Of a stretch of DNA of 64,000 bases, positions 35,805 through 43,683 are shown piece after piece; positions within the stretch are counted from its first letter, which is position 1, and every line of letters starts with the position of its first letter. The notes under the pieces are model-generated. The model searched no databases, had not been told where the DNA came from, and saw only the letters and a list, made by a program, of their open reading frames with translations. The DNA comes from Zunongwangia pacifica (GTDB lineage Bacteria > Bacteroidota > Bacteroidia > Flavobacteriales > Flavobacteriaceae), in contig NZ_JAKHSK010000008.1 of the NCBI RefSeq assembly GCF_023499215.1, positions 1 through 64,000 on the forward strand. The letters run 5' to 3'. A program made the translations under genes and the position numbers.

Positions 35805-36563
35805 TTAAATACTAATCCCAAGCCCCATTTGTAGTTTAGAGGTATATTCCCTGGTATTCAGCGGGGTTTTGCTATCAAAATAGTAGTCGTAAATCGCAAA
35901 GAATTTAAGCCATCGGTTTAAAGGGAAATCAAACCTAAACTGCTCAAGTAATCGATAATCGCTTAAATCCTTATACAAAGGCTGATAGTAAAACGTATTG
36001 GTTAATATAAAATTTCTAGAAGCCGAGGTGTACGAAAAGCTCACATAGGTACTATTTCTATGATTGTACATGGTGCTTCCTATCGTATCACTTTGTTCCA
36101 TTTCGTACATATAACTATTGCCCAGATGTCCCGTAAAATTTTTACGGCTAATCCAGTTCAATCGTAATCCTGCACCAATCAGGTTTCGTTGCCGTACCAC
36201 CAATAGCTGGTTATATTGTCCCTGTACAAAGGCTTCTAATCTTATAATTTTATGGATTTTATAATTAAACCTCCCATGCAGAAACCAGGAATTTTGTAAG
36301 TTTCCTTCATCAGCATCAACAAGATTATAGTTCCCCAACAAGAGATAGGTTTTCTTTAGGTCTTTGGATCGAATTTGAGTGGTTAAAGAGGCCTCGATCT
36401 GATTTACGCTAACGCCATCGTTGTTAGAATGGTTAAACCCAAAATCGGCATTAAGCACAAAGCGAATAGAATCAGACTGGATACGTTTGGTTTCTATATT
36501 CACCAGTTGGGCATTTAATAAACCGGGGATAAATAAGCAAATGAATATTAACTTTTTAGGCAT
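35805..36563 (-). CDS. DUF481-like outer-membrane beta-barrel protein
   Basis: 252 residues with the signal peptide MPKKLIFICLFIPGLLNAQ. Alternating strands with aromatic girdles run through the mature part (SIRFVLNADFGFNHSNNDG, then KTYLLLGNYNLVDAD, NLIGAGLRLNWIS), ending in a strand with LQMGLGISI. This resembles DUF481 barrels. Function unknown. It is transcribed toward the merR gene with a 156-bp gap that holds the merR promoter. Its own promoter has a TATCTTTG -7 element at 36583-36590, 20 bp before the ATG. Confidence 0.72.
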   Translation of the reverse strand: MPKKLIFICLFIPGLLNAQLVNIETKRIQSDSIRFVLNADFGFNHSNNDGVSVNQIEASLTTQIRSKDLKKTYLLLGNYNLVDADEGNLQNSWFLHGRFNYKIHKIIRLEAFVQGQYNQLLVVRQRNLIGAGLRLNWISRKNFTGHLGNSYMYEMEQSDTIGSTMYNHRNSTYVSFSYTSASRNFILTNTFYYQPLYKDLSDYRLLEQFRFDFPLNRWLKFFAIYDYYFDSKTPLNTREYTSKLQMGLGISI

Positions 36564-36742
36564 AGACGATGTTCAGCTAAAGCAAAGATAAAAGCTTTGA
36601 TGAATTCGTAAGGAAGATATTAGGATGAATGTACATTGTGAATATGGAATGGGAAAAGAATTGTGAATGAGAGAATGAAATAACCTGTAGCTTATTTCCT
36701 GTTAGCAAGGAATCGGATTGGAAAAATAACAAAAAGTAGAAG

Positions 36743-36826
36743 TGCCCAGGATGGGAGTCGAACCCATACGCCCTAATGGACACATGGCCCTCAACCATGC
36801 CTGTCTACCAATTCCAGCACCTGGGC
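36743..36826 (-). tRNA. tRNA-Leu (anticodon GAG)
   Basis: 84 nt. Acceptor stem GCCCAGG pairs with CCTGGGC and is followed by discriminator A. The anticodon loop TTGAGGG, between stem halves CATGG and CCATG, gives anticodon GAG (codons CUC/CUU). A long variable arm and GGTTCGACTCC T-arm complete a class II tRNA. CCA is not encoded. Confidence 0.95.
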
Positions 36827-36874
36827 AAATGCGCCGCACTAAAGGGCTAAAAAGAGTTTTGGAAACCCTAAATA

Positions 36875-36896
36875 AAAAGTGATCTGGCTGGGGCTT
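36875..36896 (-). repeat. Remnant of a third tRNA-Lys 3' end
   Basis: A 22-bp block (AGTGATCTGGCTGGGGCT plus preceding A residues) is identical to the 3' end and flank of the tRNA-Lys gene at 37050-37122. The match stops inside the T-arm, where unrelated DNA begins. It cannot form a tRNA. It may be left from a deleted tandem copy or from site-specific recombination at a tRNA 3' end. Confidence 0.7.
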
Positions 36897-36928
36897 CTTT
36901 CGACTTCGCTCAAGATAAACTTCTCGCC
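36897..36928. repeat. Dispersed repeat fragment next to the tRNA remnant
   Basis: CTTTCGACTTCGCTCAAGAT followed by AAACTTCTC resembles the CTTCGACTNCGCTCAGNATAA units that I recall as common dispersed intergenic repeats in Bacteroidota. It begins exactly where the tRNA-Lys remnant stops. Confidence 0.4.
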
Positions 36929-36942
36929 CATCCACATCTTAG

Positions 36943-37015
36943 TGATCTGGCTGGGGCTCGAACCCAGGACCCTCTCCTTAAAAGGGAGATGCTCTACCAA
37001 CTGAGCTACCAGATC
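36943..37015 (-). tRNA. tRNA-Lys (anticodon TTT), copy 1
   Basis: 73 nt. Acceptor GATCTGG pairs with CCAGATC, discriminator A. D-arm TAGCTCAGTTGGTAGAGC; anticodon loop CTTTTAA between TCTCC and GGAGA gives TTT. T-arm GGTTCGAGCCC. No encoded CCA. Confidence 0.96.
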
Positions 37016-37049
37016 AAAATTGTATGTAATAAAAATAAGAACAAAAAAG

Positions 37050-37122
37050 TGATCTGGCTGGGGCTCGAACCCAGGACCCTCTCCTTAAAAGGGAGATGCT
37101 CTACCAACTGAGCTACCAGATC
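37050..37122 (-). tRNA. tRNA-Lys (anticodon TTT), copy 2
   Basis: 73 nt and identical in sequence to copy 1, which lies 34 bp downstream. All tRNA arms are intact. The two copies and tRNA-Leu probably form one transcript on the minus strand. Confidence 0.96.
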
Positions 37123-37247
37123 ATTAAATAAGCATCCGTCGTTTTGCGAATGCGGGTGCAAATATATAATCAATTTTTTATTTTTCAAGCTTATTTTAAA
37201 TTAAATTTGCTTTCAGTAAAAATTAACTTGAAAAAAACGGCTATAGT

Positions 37248-37769
37248 ATGAAAATTTTCTTGAATGGTTATATGGGGTCTGGGAAATCCCTTATTGGTAA
37301 AATGCTTTCTGATTCAATGGGTTACCCATTTGTAGATATGGACGATCAGATTGAAATTATGGAAGGCACTACTATTCATGAAATTTTTCAAAAAAAAGGA
37401 GAATTATATTTCAGAAAACTCGAAAATGAAGTTTTAAAGGATATTTTGGCGTCAAATTCAGAGATGATTATCTCTCTTGGAGGCGGAACTCCGTGCTACG
37501 GAAATAATTTTGAATTGATAAAGAGTGATCCTGAAAATAAAACCGTGTACTTAAAAGCCTCGGTCGAACAATTAACACAACGATTGTTTTTAGAGAAAGT
37601 GCACCGCCCGGTGATTAGCCACCTGGATACTAAAGAGCAGCTGGAAGAGTTTATAAGAAAGCACCTTTTTGAGCGAGCGTACTATTACAATCAATCTAAT
37701 ATCATTGTGGATGTAGATCATGCTACACCCACAGTAATTTTAGAAGAAATAAAATCCAGGCTAGCTTAA
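37248..37769 (+). CDS. aroK: Shikimate kinase
   Basis: 173 residues, normal length. It phosphorylates shikimate in the chorismate pathway. Walker A is GYMGSGKSLIG, the shikimate-binding DMDDQIE follows, then FRKLENEVL and the SLGGGTPC loop. The lid holds HRPV. The stop codon shares TTAA with that of the convergent phosphoribosyltransferase gene. Confidence 0.93.
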   Translation: MKIFLNGYMGSGKSLIGKMLSDSMGYPFVDMDDQIEIMEGTTIHEIFQKKGELYFRKLENEVLKDILASNSEMIISLGGGTPCYGNNFELIKSDPENKTVYLKASVEQLTQRLFLEKVHRPVISHLDTKEQLEEFIRKHLFERAYYYNQSNIIVDVDHATPTVILEEIKSRLA

Positions 37770-38266
37770 ACAAGCTCGGCCCTGTCGTTACCTTCTTCAA
37801 AAGTGATCTTTACCGTTTCGTTTAAAGAGGTAGAAAGTGATATACCTTTAAAATCGGCTTTTACAGGGTATTTTTTATGATTACGGTCTACTAGTACCGC
37901 CGTTTTAAATTGCTTTAAAGGAACGTCTAAAAAGTGGCGTACACCGTAGATTAAAGTGGTGCCCGAGTTTAAAACATCGTCTACCAGTACAATCGACTTA
38001 TTACTGTATTTTTCCGACGGTATAGAGGTGGTGATGGCATTTAATGGATGTTGTTTATCTACCTTTACCTCACACAGAATAATGTGAAGCGGGGAGATTT
38101 TCTCTAATTCGGCCTGGATTCTTTTTGCCAGTTTAAAACCTTTGCGGGCAATACCGGCAAGAACGATTTCCTGTTCGTTAATATTATTTTCGTAGATCTG
38201 AAATGCGATACGCTTGGTTTTTTGAGCAATTTCAGCATGATTTAAAATCTGAACCTTTTCTTTCAT
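37766..38266 (-). CDS. PyrR-like phosphoribosyltransferase
   Basis: 166 residues. The type I PRPP-binding loop is SIVLVDDVLNSGTTL, and the N-terminal part has IVLAGIARKGFKLAKRI, as in PyrR and purine phosphoribosyltransferases. The base used cannot be told; PyrR (uracil/regulation) is the closest by length. It follows the S4-domain gene after 10 bp on the minus strand and converges on aroK with overlapping stop codons. Confidence 0.82.
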   Translation of the reverse strand: MKEKVQILNHAEIAQKTKRIAFQIYENNINEQEIVLAGIARKGFKLAKRIQAELEKISPLHIILCEVKVDKQHPLNAITTSIPSEKYSNKSIVLVDDVLNSGTTLIYGVRHFLDVPLKQFKTAVLVDRNHKKYPVKADFKGISLSTSLNETVKITFEEGNDRAELV

Positions 38267-38276
38267 TTAAGCGCTA

Positions 38277-38675
38277 TTAAGTATTTTGTTCTTTATTTTC
38301 AGTGTCACCAGCATTATCAAACCAGTCTTCGATATCCCGACGATCTTTTTTTGTAGGTCTTCCGGTGCCTTTTTTTCGGTAATACTCTTTAGAATATTTT
38401 AGAAGATCTAATTTTTCAAAAGCTTCTTTTGGAGTGTGATCCTGTATATAGATGGTGACAAGTTTGGCACCAACCCTGCTTGGAGGGAGGTCTAATACTT
38501 CTAACTGATAGTCTATCTGGTTTTTTCTTACCAGCAGTTTATCGCCGGGAAAAACCTCTTTAGAAGGTTTTATGTTACTACCGTTCATTTTCACCTTCCC
38601 CTGTTTACAGGCATTGGTGGCAATACTTCGGGTTTTAAAGTACCGTACACTCCATAAAAATTTATCAACTCTCAT
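38277..38675 (-). CDS. S4-domain RNA-binding protein (HslR/Hsp15-like)
   Basis: 132 residues. An N-terminal S4 domain (residues 1-60; MRVDKFLWSVRYFKTRSIAT, then GKVKMNGSNIKPSKEVFPGD) is followed by a basic tail with KGTGRPTKKDRRDIEDWF. Hsp15 proteins bind free 50S subunits that carry stalled peptidyl-tRNA after heat shock. Length and order match. It is probably co-transcribed with the phosphoribosyltransferase gene. Confidence 0.85.
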   Translation of the reverse strand: MRVDKFLWSVRYFKTRSIATNACKQGKVKMNGSNIKPSKEVFPGDKLLVRKNQIDYQLEVLDLPPSRVGAKLVTIYIQDHTPKEAFEKLDLLKYSKEYYRKKGTGRPTKKDRRDIEDWFDNAGDTENKEQNT

Positions 38676-38757
38676 AATAATTGGTCCCTAAAACTGTTCT
38701 ATAATCATAAACAAAAATACAAGATTATTGTATCTTGCGCCCTTAAAAAACGAGACA

Positions 38758-39747
38758 ATGCGATTAAACAAATATTTATTAGCCGGAATTGCTTTGGCTG
38801 GCCTTATTTTTACGAGTTGTAATAAAGATGATGATGGAGGCAAAATAGAGCCGATAGAATTAAGGGACGAGCAGGAACAGGCGGTGATAGACGATGATAG
38901 TATTGTAGAATATTTACAAACGCATTTTTATAATTACGAAGAATTTGAAAGCCCTGCTTCAGATTTTGACTATAATATTGTATTTGATACTATTGCTGGG
39001 GAAAACAGTGATAAAAAACCAATTTTGGAATCACCGCTTTTGGAAACGAAAAAAGTGACCTATAAGGTGAATGAAATCGAATTGGATTACAATCTTTATA
39101 TATTGAAAGTTAGAGAAGGTGTTGGTGAAAAGCCACATTTTACAGATTCTACTTTTGTTAGATATAAAGGAGAACTACTTTCTTCTAAAGTTTTTGATAA
39201 TAGTATTAATTCGCCGGTATGGTTCGATCTGGTGGGTTCCGTTTTTATAAACCCTAATACAGGTCAACCTTATATAGAGGGAGGTGTGAAAGCCGTAGGA
39301 TTTAGAGAAGCTATGATCGAATTTAGAGGAGCTTCAGACTATAGTGTAAATCCCGATAATACCATAAAATGGTCTAATGATTATGGAATAGGAGCTTTAT
39401 TTGCACCCTCAGGGCTAGGATATTTTAATACTCCAATTGGAGGAAAAGAATATAGCCCGTTAATTTTCACATTTCACTTATTAAATGTAAATGAAGCCGA
39501 TCATGATGGGGATGGTATCCCAAGCTGGATGGAAGATATTGATGGTGATGGCGATATATATAATGATGATACCGATGGGGACGGATTACCAAATTATGCA
39601 GATAGAGATGATGACGGGGATGGTTTAGCGACGCGTCGTGAAATAATTATCAACGCCGATGGTACTATAACTTTCCCGGATAGTAATAATAATGGTACGC
39701 CTAATTATTTAGATGCTGATTATTTTCAGCCTGTAGAAGAAGAATAA
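38758..39747 (+). CDS. FKBP-type isomerase-like lipoprotein with TSP type 3 repeats
   Basis: 329 residues from the ATG at 38758; the upstream in-frame start at 38728 would spoil the signal MRLNKYLLAGIALAGLIFTS before Cys. Residues about 100-255 resemble an FKBP domain (STFVRYKGELLSSKVFDNS, GLGYFN, YSPLIFTFHLLNV). Residues about 258-315 contain Asp-rich calcium-binding thrombospondin type 3 repeats (DHDGDGIPSWMEDIDGDGD, DTDGDGLPNYADRDDDGDG). Such repeats often mark surface proteins. It is monocistronic and ends in a bidirectional terminator. Confidence 0.8.
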   Translation: MRLNKYLLAGIALAGLIFTSCNKDDDGGKIEPIELRDEQEQAVIDDDSIVEYLQTHFYNYEEFESPASDFDYNIVFDTIAGENSDKKPILESPLLETKKVTYKVNEIELDYNLYILKVREGVGEKPHFTDSTFVRYKGELLSSKVFDNSINSPVWFDLVGSVFINPNTGQPYIEGGVKAVGFREAMIEFRGASDYSVNPDNTIKWSNDYGIGALFAPSGLGYFNTPIGGKEYSPLIFTFHLLNVNEADHDGDGIPSWMEDIDGDGDIYNDDTDGDGLPNYADRDDDGDGLATRREIIINADGTITFPDSNNNGTPNYLDADYFQPVEEE

Positions 39748-39765
39748 ACGATCAGATTTCAATAT

Positions 39766-39806
39766 AAAAAAAGCTCCTTTTAAAATTGATAAAAGGAGCT
39801 TTTTTA
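39766..39806. terminator. Bidirectional terminator
   Basis: AAAAGCTCCTTTT and AAAAGGAGCTTTT pair over 15 bp with a 9-nt loop, flanked by A residues before and T residues after. It lies between the convergent FKBP/TSP3 and porin genes and can end both. Confidence 0.88.
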
Positions 39807-39822
39807 GTTCATCTTGCATCTA

Positions 39823-40416
39823 TTAAAGGGTTAAAGACAAACTAAAAATCCATTGTGAAGGTCTGGAGTCTATGCCAAAATTTTCACTTGCGGTTTCACT
39901 AAAAGCGGTGTTATCGGTAAATGCGCCTTCATATCGTACATCCAGTCCCAAATTACCTAAGTTAACTCCGGCTCCTAATTGATAGCCTACGGTAATATCG
40001 TTTTCTACATCACTGATTTTAAAGGTGCCATTTTCAATTTCGTTATTGGTAATGTACTGGAATGAGGGGCCTGCTTTAACATTTAACGGGCCAAGAATAT
40101 CGATTCCCAATAATACCGGTAAGTCTATTTTATTCAGATTATAGTCGAATGCTCCATAATCTGTAGACAATTTGGTGTATACAAGCTCGGGTTGAATGAA
40201 AACCGAGGAGATGCCAAATTTAGCGAATATTCCAAAATGATAACCTGCTTTTTCTTCTCCATTGGTGATGTCTGGAAAATCTTCTTTAGCGTCTGAAAAG
40301 TTATCGATATCTCCCGTAGATCCATAATTTAGCCCTCCTTTAATACCAAATTCGGTAGATTGTGCCCATAATCCTGTAGAGGCCAGGCACAGCATAATGA
40401 TTAAAATTTTTTTCAT
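39823..40416 (-). CDS. PorT-like outer-membrane beta-barrel protein
   Basis: 197 residues, signal peptide MKKILIIMLCLASTGLWAQ. The mature part begins STEFGIKGGLNYGS, the usual opening of the PorT/OmpA-like eight-stranded barrels of Bacteroidota, and ends in an aromatic strand (PSQWIFSLSLTL). The central segment VKAGPSFQYI with GYQLGAGVNLG also fits. These small barrels have no established individual role. It is monocistronic. Confidence 0.8.
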   Translation of the reverse strand: MKKILIIMLCLASTGLWAQSTEFGIKGGLNYGSTGDIDNFSDAKEDFPDITNGEEKAGYHFGIFAKFGISSVFIQPELVYTKLSTDYGAFDYNLNKIDLPVLLGIDILGPLNVKAGPSFQYITNNEIENGTFKISDVENDITVGYQLGAGVNLGNLGLDVRYEGAFTDNTAFSETASENFGIDSRPSQWIFSLSLTL

Positions 40417-40480
40417 GATATAATTTATTAGTTAAGTATAAAACGCAAATTAACCGGTAAAATTTTCATCTAAAATAACA

Positions 40481-40510
40481 AAGCCTTTTAAATATGAATT
40501 TAAAAGGCTT
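40481..40510. terminator. Hairpin at the end of the transketolase operon
   Basis: Perfect 13-bp arms AAGCCTTTTAAAT and ATTTAAAAGGCTT with a 4-nt loop lie 31 bp after the transketolase stop on the minus strand. The T tract on either side is weak, so efficiency is uncertain. Confidence 0.6.
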
Positions 40511-40541
40511 GTTTTGTGATAGTTTAACGCTTTTTAAGCTT

Positions 40542-41495
40542 TTATTTACGTTTTATAACTTTTTCTGAAGCAGCTACAATAGCTTCAGCGTTAAGGCCGT
40601 ATTTGTCCATTAATTGTTCAGGAGTGCCACTTTCACCAAAAGTATCTTTTGTGGCTACAAACTCCTGTGGAGCGGGGTGATGCTCGGCTAAGGTTCTGGC
40701 AACACTCTCTCCTAAACCACCAAGGAAGTTATGTTCTTCAGCAGAAACCACGCATCCGGTTTTTTTAACCGATTTAATAATCGCTTCTTCATCTAGAGGT
40801 TTTATCGTGTGAATATTGATAATTTCAGCACTAATACCTTTTTCTTCTAAAGCTTCGCCGGCTTTAATGGCTTCCCATACTAAATGACCTGTAGCGATTA
40901 TGGTAACATCGGTACCTTCATTCAGCATAATGGCTTTACCAATTTCAAATTTTTGATCGGCCGGAGTAAAAATTGGCACTTTAGGACGTCCAAAACGTAA
41001 GTAAACAGGACCTTCATGTTCCGCAATGGCAATGGTCGCTGCCTTGGTTTGGTTATAATCACAAGGGTTGATCACGGTCATTCCCGGTAACATTTTCATA
41101 AGTCCAATATCCTCAAGAATCTGATGGGTTGCCCCATCTTCTCCTAAAGTTAAACCTGCGTGAGAAGCACAAATTTTTACATTTTTCCCAGAATAAGCAA
41201 TAGACTGTCTAATCTGGTCGTAAACACGGCCTGTAGAAAAGTTTGCAAAAGTTCCGGTATAAGGGATATAACCTCCAATAGTTAATCCTGCGGCCATTCC
41301 CATCATATTTGCTTCAGCAATTCCTGTTTGGAAAAAACGCTCTGGATTCGCCTCAATAAAATCGGCCATTTTTAAAGAAGGGGTAAGGTCGGCACAAAGC
41401 GCAACTACTTTTTCATTGGTTTTCCCAAGCTCTGCAAGTCCTGCTCCAAAACCACTTCTTGTATCTTGTTTTTCTGTATAAGTGTATTTTTTCAT
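40542..41495 (-). CDS. Transketolase, C-terminal subunit
   Basis: 317 residues from the ATG at 41495 (MKKYTYTEKQDTRSGFG). It holds the pyrimidine-binding domain (AEANMMGMAAGLTIGGYIPY, with the catalytic glutamate region) and the C-terminal transketolase domain (VTIIATGHLVWEAIKAGEAL, EEHNFLGGLGESVA). With the product of the next gene it forms a split transketolase, which moves two-carbon units in the pentose phosphate pathway. The two genes are 25 bp apart in the order N-half then C-half. Confidence 0.92.
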   Translation of the reverse strand: MKKYTYTEKQDTRSGFGAGLAELGKTNEKVVALCADLTPSLKMADFIEANPERFFQTGIAEANMMGMAAGLTIGGYIPYTGTFANFSTGRVYDQIRQSIAYSGKNVKICASHAGLTLGEDGATHQILEDIGLMKMLPGMTVINPCDYNQTKAATIAIAEHEGPVYLRFGRPKVPIFTPADQKFEIGKAIMLNEGTDVTIIATGHLVWEAIKAGEALEEKGISAEIINIHTIKPLDEEAIIKSVKKTGCVVSAEEHNFLGGLGESVARTLAEHHPAPQEFVATKDTFGESGTPEQLMDKYGLNAEAIVAASEKVIKRK

Positions 41496-41520
41496 TGTAT
41501 TCTTTTTTGGAAAAGAGGAT

Positions 41521-42366
41521 TTAGTAATCACCTAAAGTTTCCGGGTTTTGTGCAAGTGCACTTTCTAATTGTTCATCGTTTGGAGCTTTACCATGCCACT
41601 CGTGTGTACCCATCATAAAGTCTACTCCGTTACCCATTACTGTAGTAAGTAAAACACAAACAGGTTTTCCTTTACCGGTGTGTTGTTTAGCTTCTTTTAA
41701 TCCTTCGATTACTTTTTCGATATCATTTCCTTCAGCAACTTTTAAAACATCCCATCCAAAAGCTTCAAATTTAGCTTTTAGGTCTCCCATGTTTAATACG
41801 GTATCTGTACTACCATCAATTTGCTGGCCGTTCACATCTACTGTAGAGATAATGTTATCCACTCCGTTTGCCCCGGCATACATGATTGCTTCCCAGTTTT
41901 GACCTTCCTGAAGCTCACCATCGCCATGAAGTGTAAATACCAGTTTATGATCTTTATTTAATTTTTTTGCCTGTGCAGCACCTAAAGCTACAGACATTCC
42001 TTGTCCTAAAGACCCAGAGGCAATGCGTACTCCCGGAAGCCCTTCGTGAGTCGTTGGGTGTCCTTGCAGGCGAGAATTAATCATTCTAAATGTTCCTAAT
42101 TCTTCAACAGGGAAATATCCGCTGCGTGCAAGTACACTGTAGAAAACGGGAGAAATATGACCGTTAGAAAGGAAGAAAATGTCTTCTCCAATTCCGTCCA
42201 TATTAAAACTAGGATCGTGATCCATTATTTCCTGATAAAGTGCTACTAAAAACTCGGTACATCCAAGAGAACCTCCCGGGTGGCCAGAGTTTACTTTATG
42301 AACCTGTCTTACAATATCCCTGCGTACTTGGGTAGCAAAACTTTTTAATTCTTCAATGTTTGCCAT
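41521..42366 (-). CDS. Transketolase, N-terminal subunit
   Basis: 281 residues. It holds the thiamine diphosphate-binding half: KVNSGHPGGSLGCTEFLVAL, GSLGQGMSVALGAA and the GDGELQEGQNWEA diphosphate motif with VDVNGQQIDG. The split between halves is normal for Bacteroidota and many Firmicutes and Archaea, so it is not a frameshift. First gene of a two-gene operon. Confidence 0.93.
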   Translation of the reverse strand: MANIEELKSFATQVRRDIVRQVHKVNSGHPGGSLGCTEFLVALYQEIMDHDPSFNMDGIGEDIFFLSNGHISPVFYSVLARSGYFPVEELGTFRMINSRLQGHPTTHEGLPGVRIASGSLGQGMSVALGAAQAKKLNKDHKLVFTLHGDGELQEGQNWEAIMYAGANGVDNIISTVDVNGQQIDGSTDTVLNMGDLKAKFEAFGWDVLKVAEGNDIEKVIEGLKEAKQHTGKGKPVCVLLTTVMGNGVDFMMGTHEWHGKAPNDEQLESALAQNPETLGDY

Positions 42367-42514
42367 TATATAGTTATTGTTGTGAATATTTCTTGCTAAA
42401 ATAAGCTAATATTATGCTTTCTCAAAACTAAAGGGAATGAGTATTTTATATAAGTGTTAAATTTACATTTTATTTTTGGAATATCTTAATACTTTAATTT
42501 GCAGAAATGTTAAG

Positions 42515-42522
42515 TATCTTTG
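42515..42522 (+). promoter_or_regulatory. -7 element TATCTTTG before tgt
   Basis: TATCTTTG lies 18 bp before the ATG at 42541. A second TATTTTTG stands upstream at 42471-42478. No TTG at standard spacing for the first. Confidence 0.45.
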
Positions 42523-42540
42523 CAGCCATTAAAAATTTTT

Positions 42541-43671
42541 ATGGAATTTGAACTTTTAAAGACCGATCCCTCCAGTAAAGCCCGAGCCGGTAAGATTACT
42601 ACAGATCACGGAGTTATAGAAACCCCTATTTTTATGCCTGTAGGAACGGTAGCCTCTGTAAAAGGGGTGCATCAAACCGAGTTAAAGCAAGAAATTGATC
42701 CGGATATTATTTTAGGAAATACGTATCATCTTTATTTACGTCCTAAAACCGGGATCCTAAAAAAGGCAGGCGGACTTCATAAATTTATGAACTGGGATCG
42801 TAATATTCTAACCGATAGTGGAGGTTATCAGGTTTATTCGCTTTCAGGAAGAAGAAAAATAAAAGAAGAAGGGGTAAAGTTCAAATCGCATATCGATGGT
42901 TCTTATCATACGTTTACGCCAGAGAATGTAATGGAAATTCAGCGTGAAATAGGAGCTGATATTATTATGGCGTTCGACGAGTGTACTCCTTATCCCTGTG
43001 ATTATAATTATGCCAAACGATCGATGCAAATGACGCATCGCTGGCTGGATAGATGTATTAAGCATTTTGGGAATACACCGCCACTTTATGGATATAATCA
43101 AACACTGTTCCCTATCGTTCAGGGAAGTACCTATAAAGATCTAAGAAAACAGTCTGCAGAATATATTGCGTCTAGAAATGCAGAAGGAAATGCAATAGGA
43201 GGCTTATCTGTTGGTGAGCCTGCCGAGGAAATGTACGCAATGACGGAAGTGGTGACCGAGATCCTTCCTGAAGATAAACCACGATATTTAATGGGTGTGG
43301 GAACTCCCATCAATATTTTAGAGAATATCGCTCTTGGTATCGATATGTTCGATTGTGTAATGCCTACCCGAAATGCAAGAAACGGAATGCTTTTTACAGC
43401 ACACGGCACTATCAATATCAAAAATAAAAAATGGGAAGACGATTTTTCCCCAATAGATGATATGGGAATTACCTTTGTAGATACCCAATATTCTAAAGCA
43501 TACGTTCGCCATTTATTTAGCGTTAATGAAATGCTTGGCAAGCAAATTGCAACCATTCATAACCTTGGTTTTTATCTTTGGCTGGTACGAGAGGCCAGAA
43601 AGCATATTTTAGCAGGAGATTTTAGAACCTGGAAGGATATGATGGTGAAACAAATGGATAAAAGACTATAA
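42541..43671 (+). CDS. tgt: tRNA-guanine transglycosylase, without the zinc cysteines
   Basis: 376 residues from the ATG at 42541. It swaps guanine 34 of GU(N) tRNAs for a queuine precursor. The catalytic aspartates are in place: ILTDSGGYQVYSL, IMAFDECTPYP and IDMFDCVMPTRNARNG. The family zinc site normally uses CxCxxC plus His near the C-terminus. Here the stretch after DDFSPIDD is MGITFVDTQYSKAYVRHLF, which has no cysteine; only the later His in ATIHNL remains. This seems common in Flavobacteriia. It precedes the LptF/G-like gene by 12 bp. Confidence 0.93.
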   Translation: MEFELLKTDPSSKARAGKITTDHGVIETPIFMPVGTVASVKGVHQTELKQEIDPDIILGNTYHLYLRPKTGILKKAGGLHKFMNWDRNILTDSGGYQVYSLSGRRKIKEEGVKFKSHIDGSYHTFTPENVMEIQREIGADIIMAFDECTPYPCDYNYAKRSMQMTHRWLDRCIKHFGNTPPLYGYNQTLFPIVQGSTYKDLRKQSAEYIASRNAEGNAIGGLSVGEPAEEMYAMTEVVTEILPEDKPRYLMGVGTPINILENIALGIDMFDCVMPTRNARNGMLFTAHGTINIKNKKWEDDFSPIDDMGITFVDTQYSKAYVRHLFSVNEMLGKQIATIHNLGFYLWLVREARKHILAGDFRTWKDMMVKQMDKRL

Positions 43672-43683
43672 AAACATCGTAGT

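Noticed and set aside
36875-37122. Repeated 70-bp units as a possible CRISPR-like array
   Set aside because: The repeats are two tRNA-Lys genes and one remnant; no regular spacers.
36702-37188. Open frames running across the tRNA genes
   Set aside because: They read through intact tRNA structures; tRNA genes explain the sequence.
40542-42366. Transketolase broken in two by a frameshift
   Set aside because: Each half has its own start and the split is the normal arrangement in Bacteroidota.
43131-43556. Open frame of 141 codons antisense to tgt
   Set aside because: Overlaps conserved tgt sequence, no promoter, no recognisable motif.
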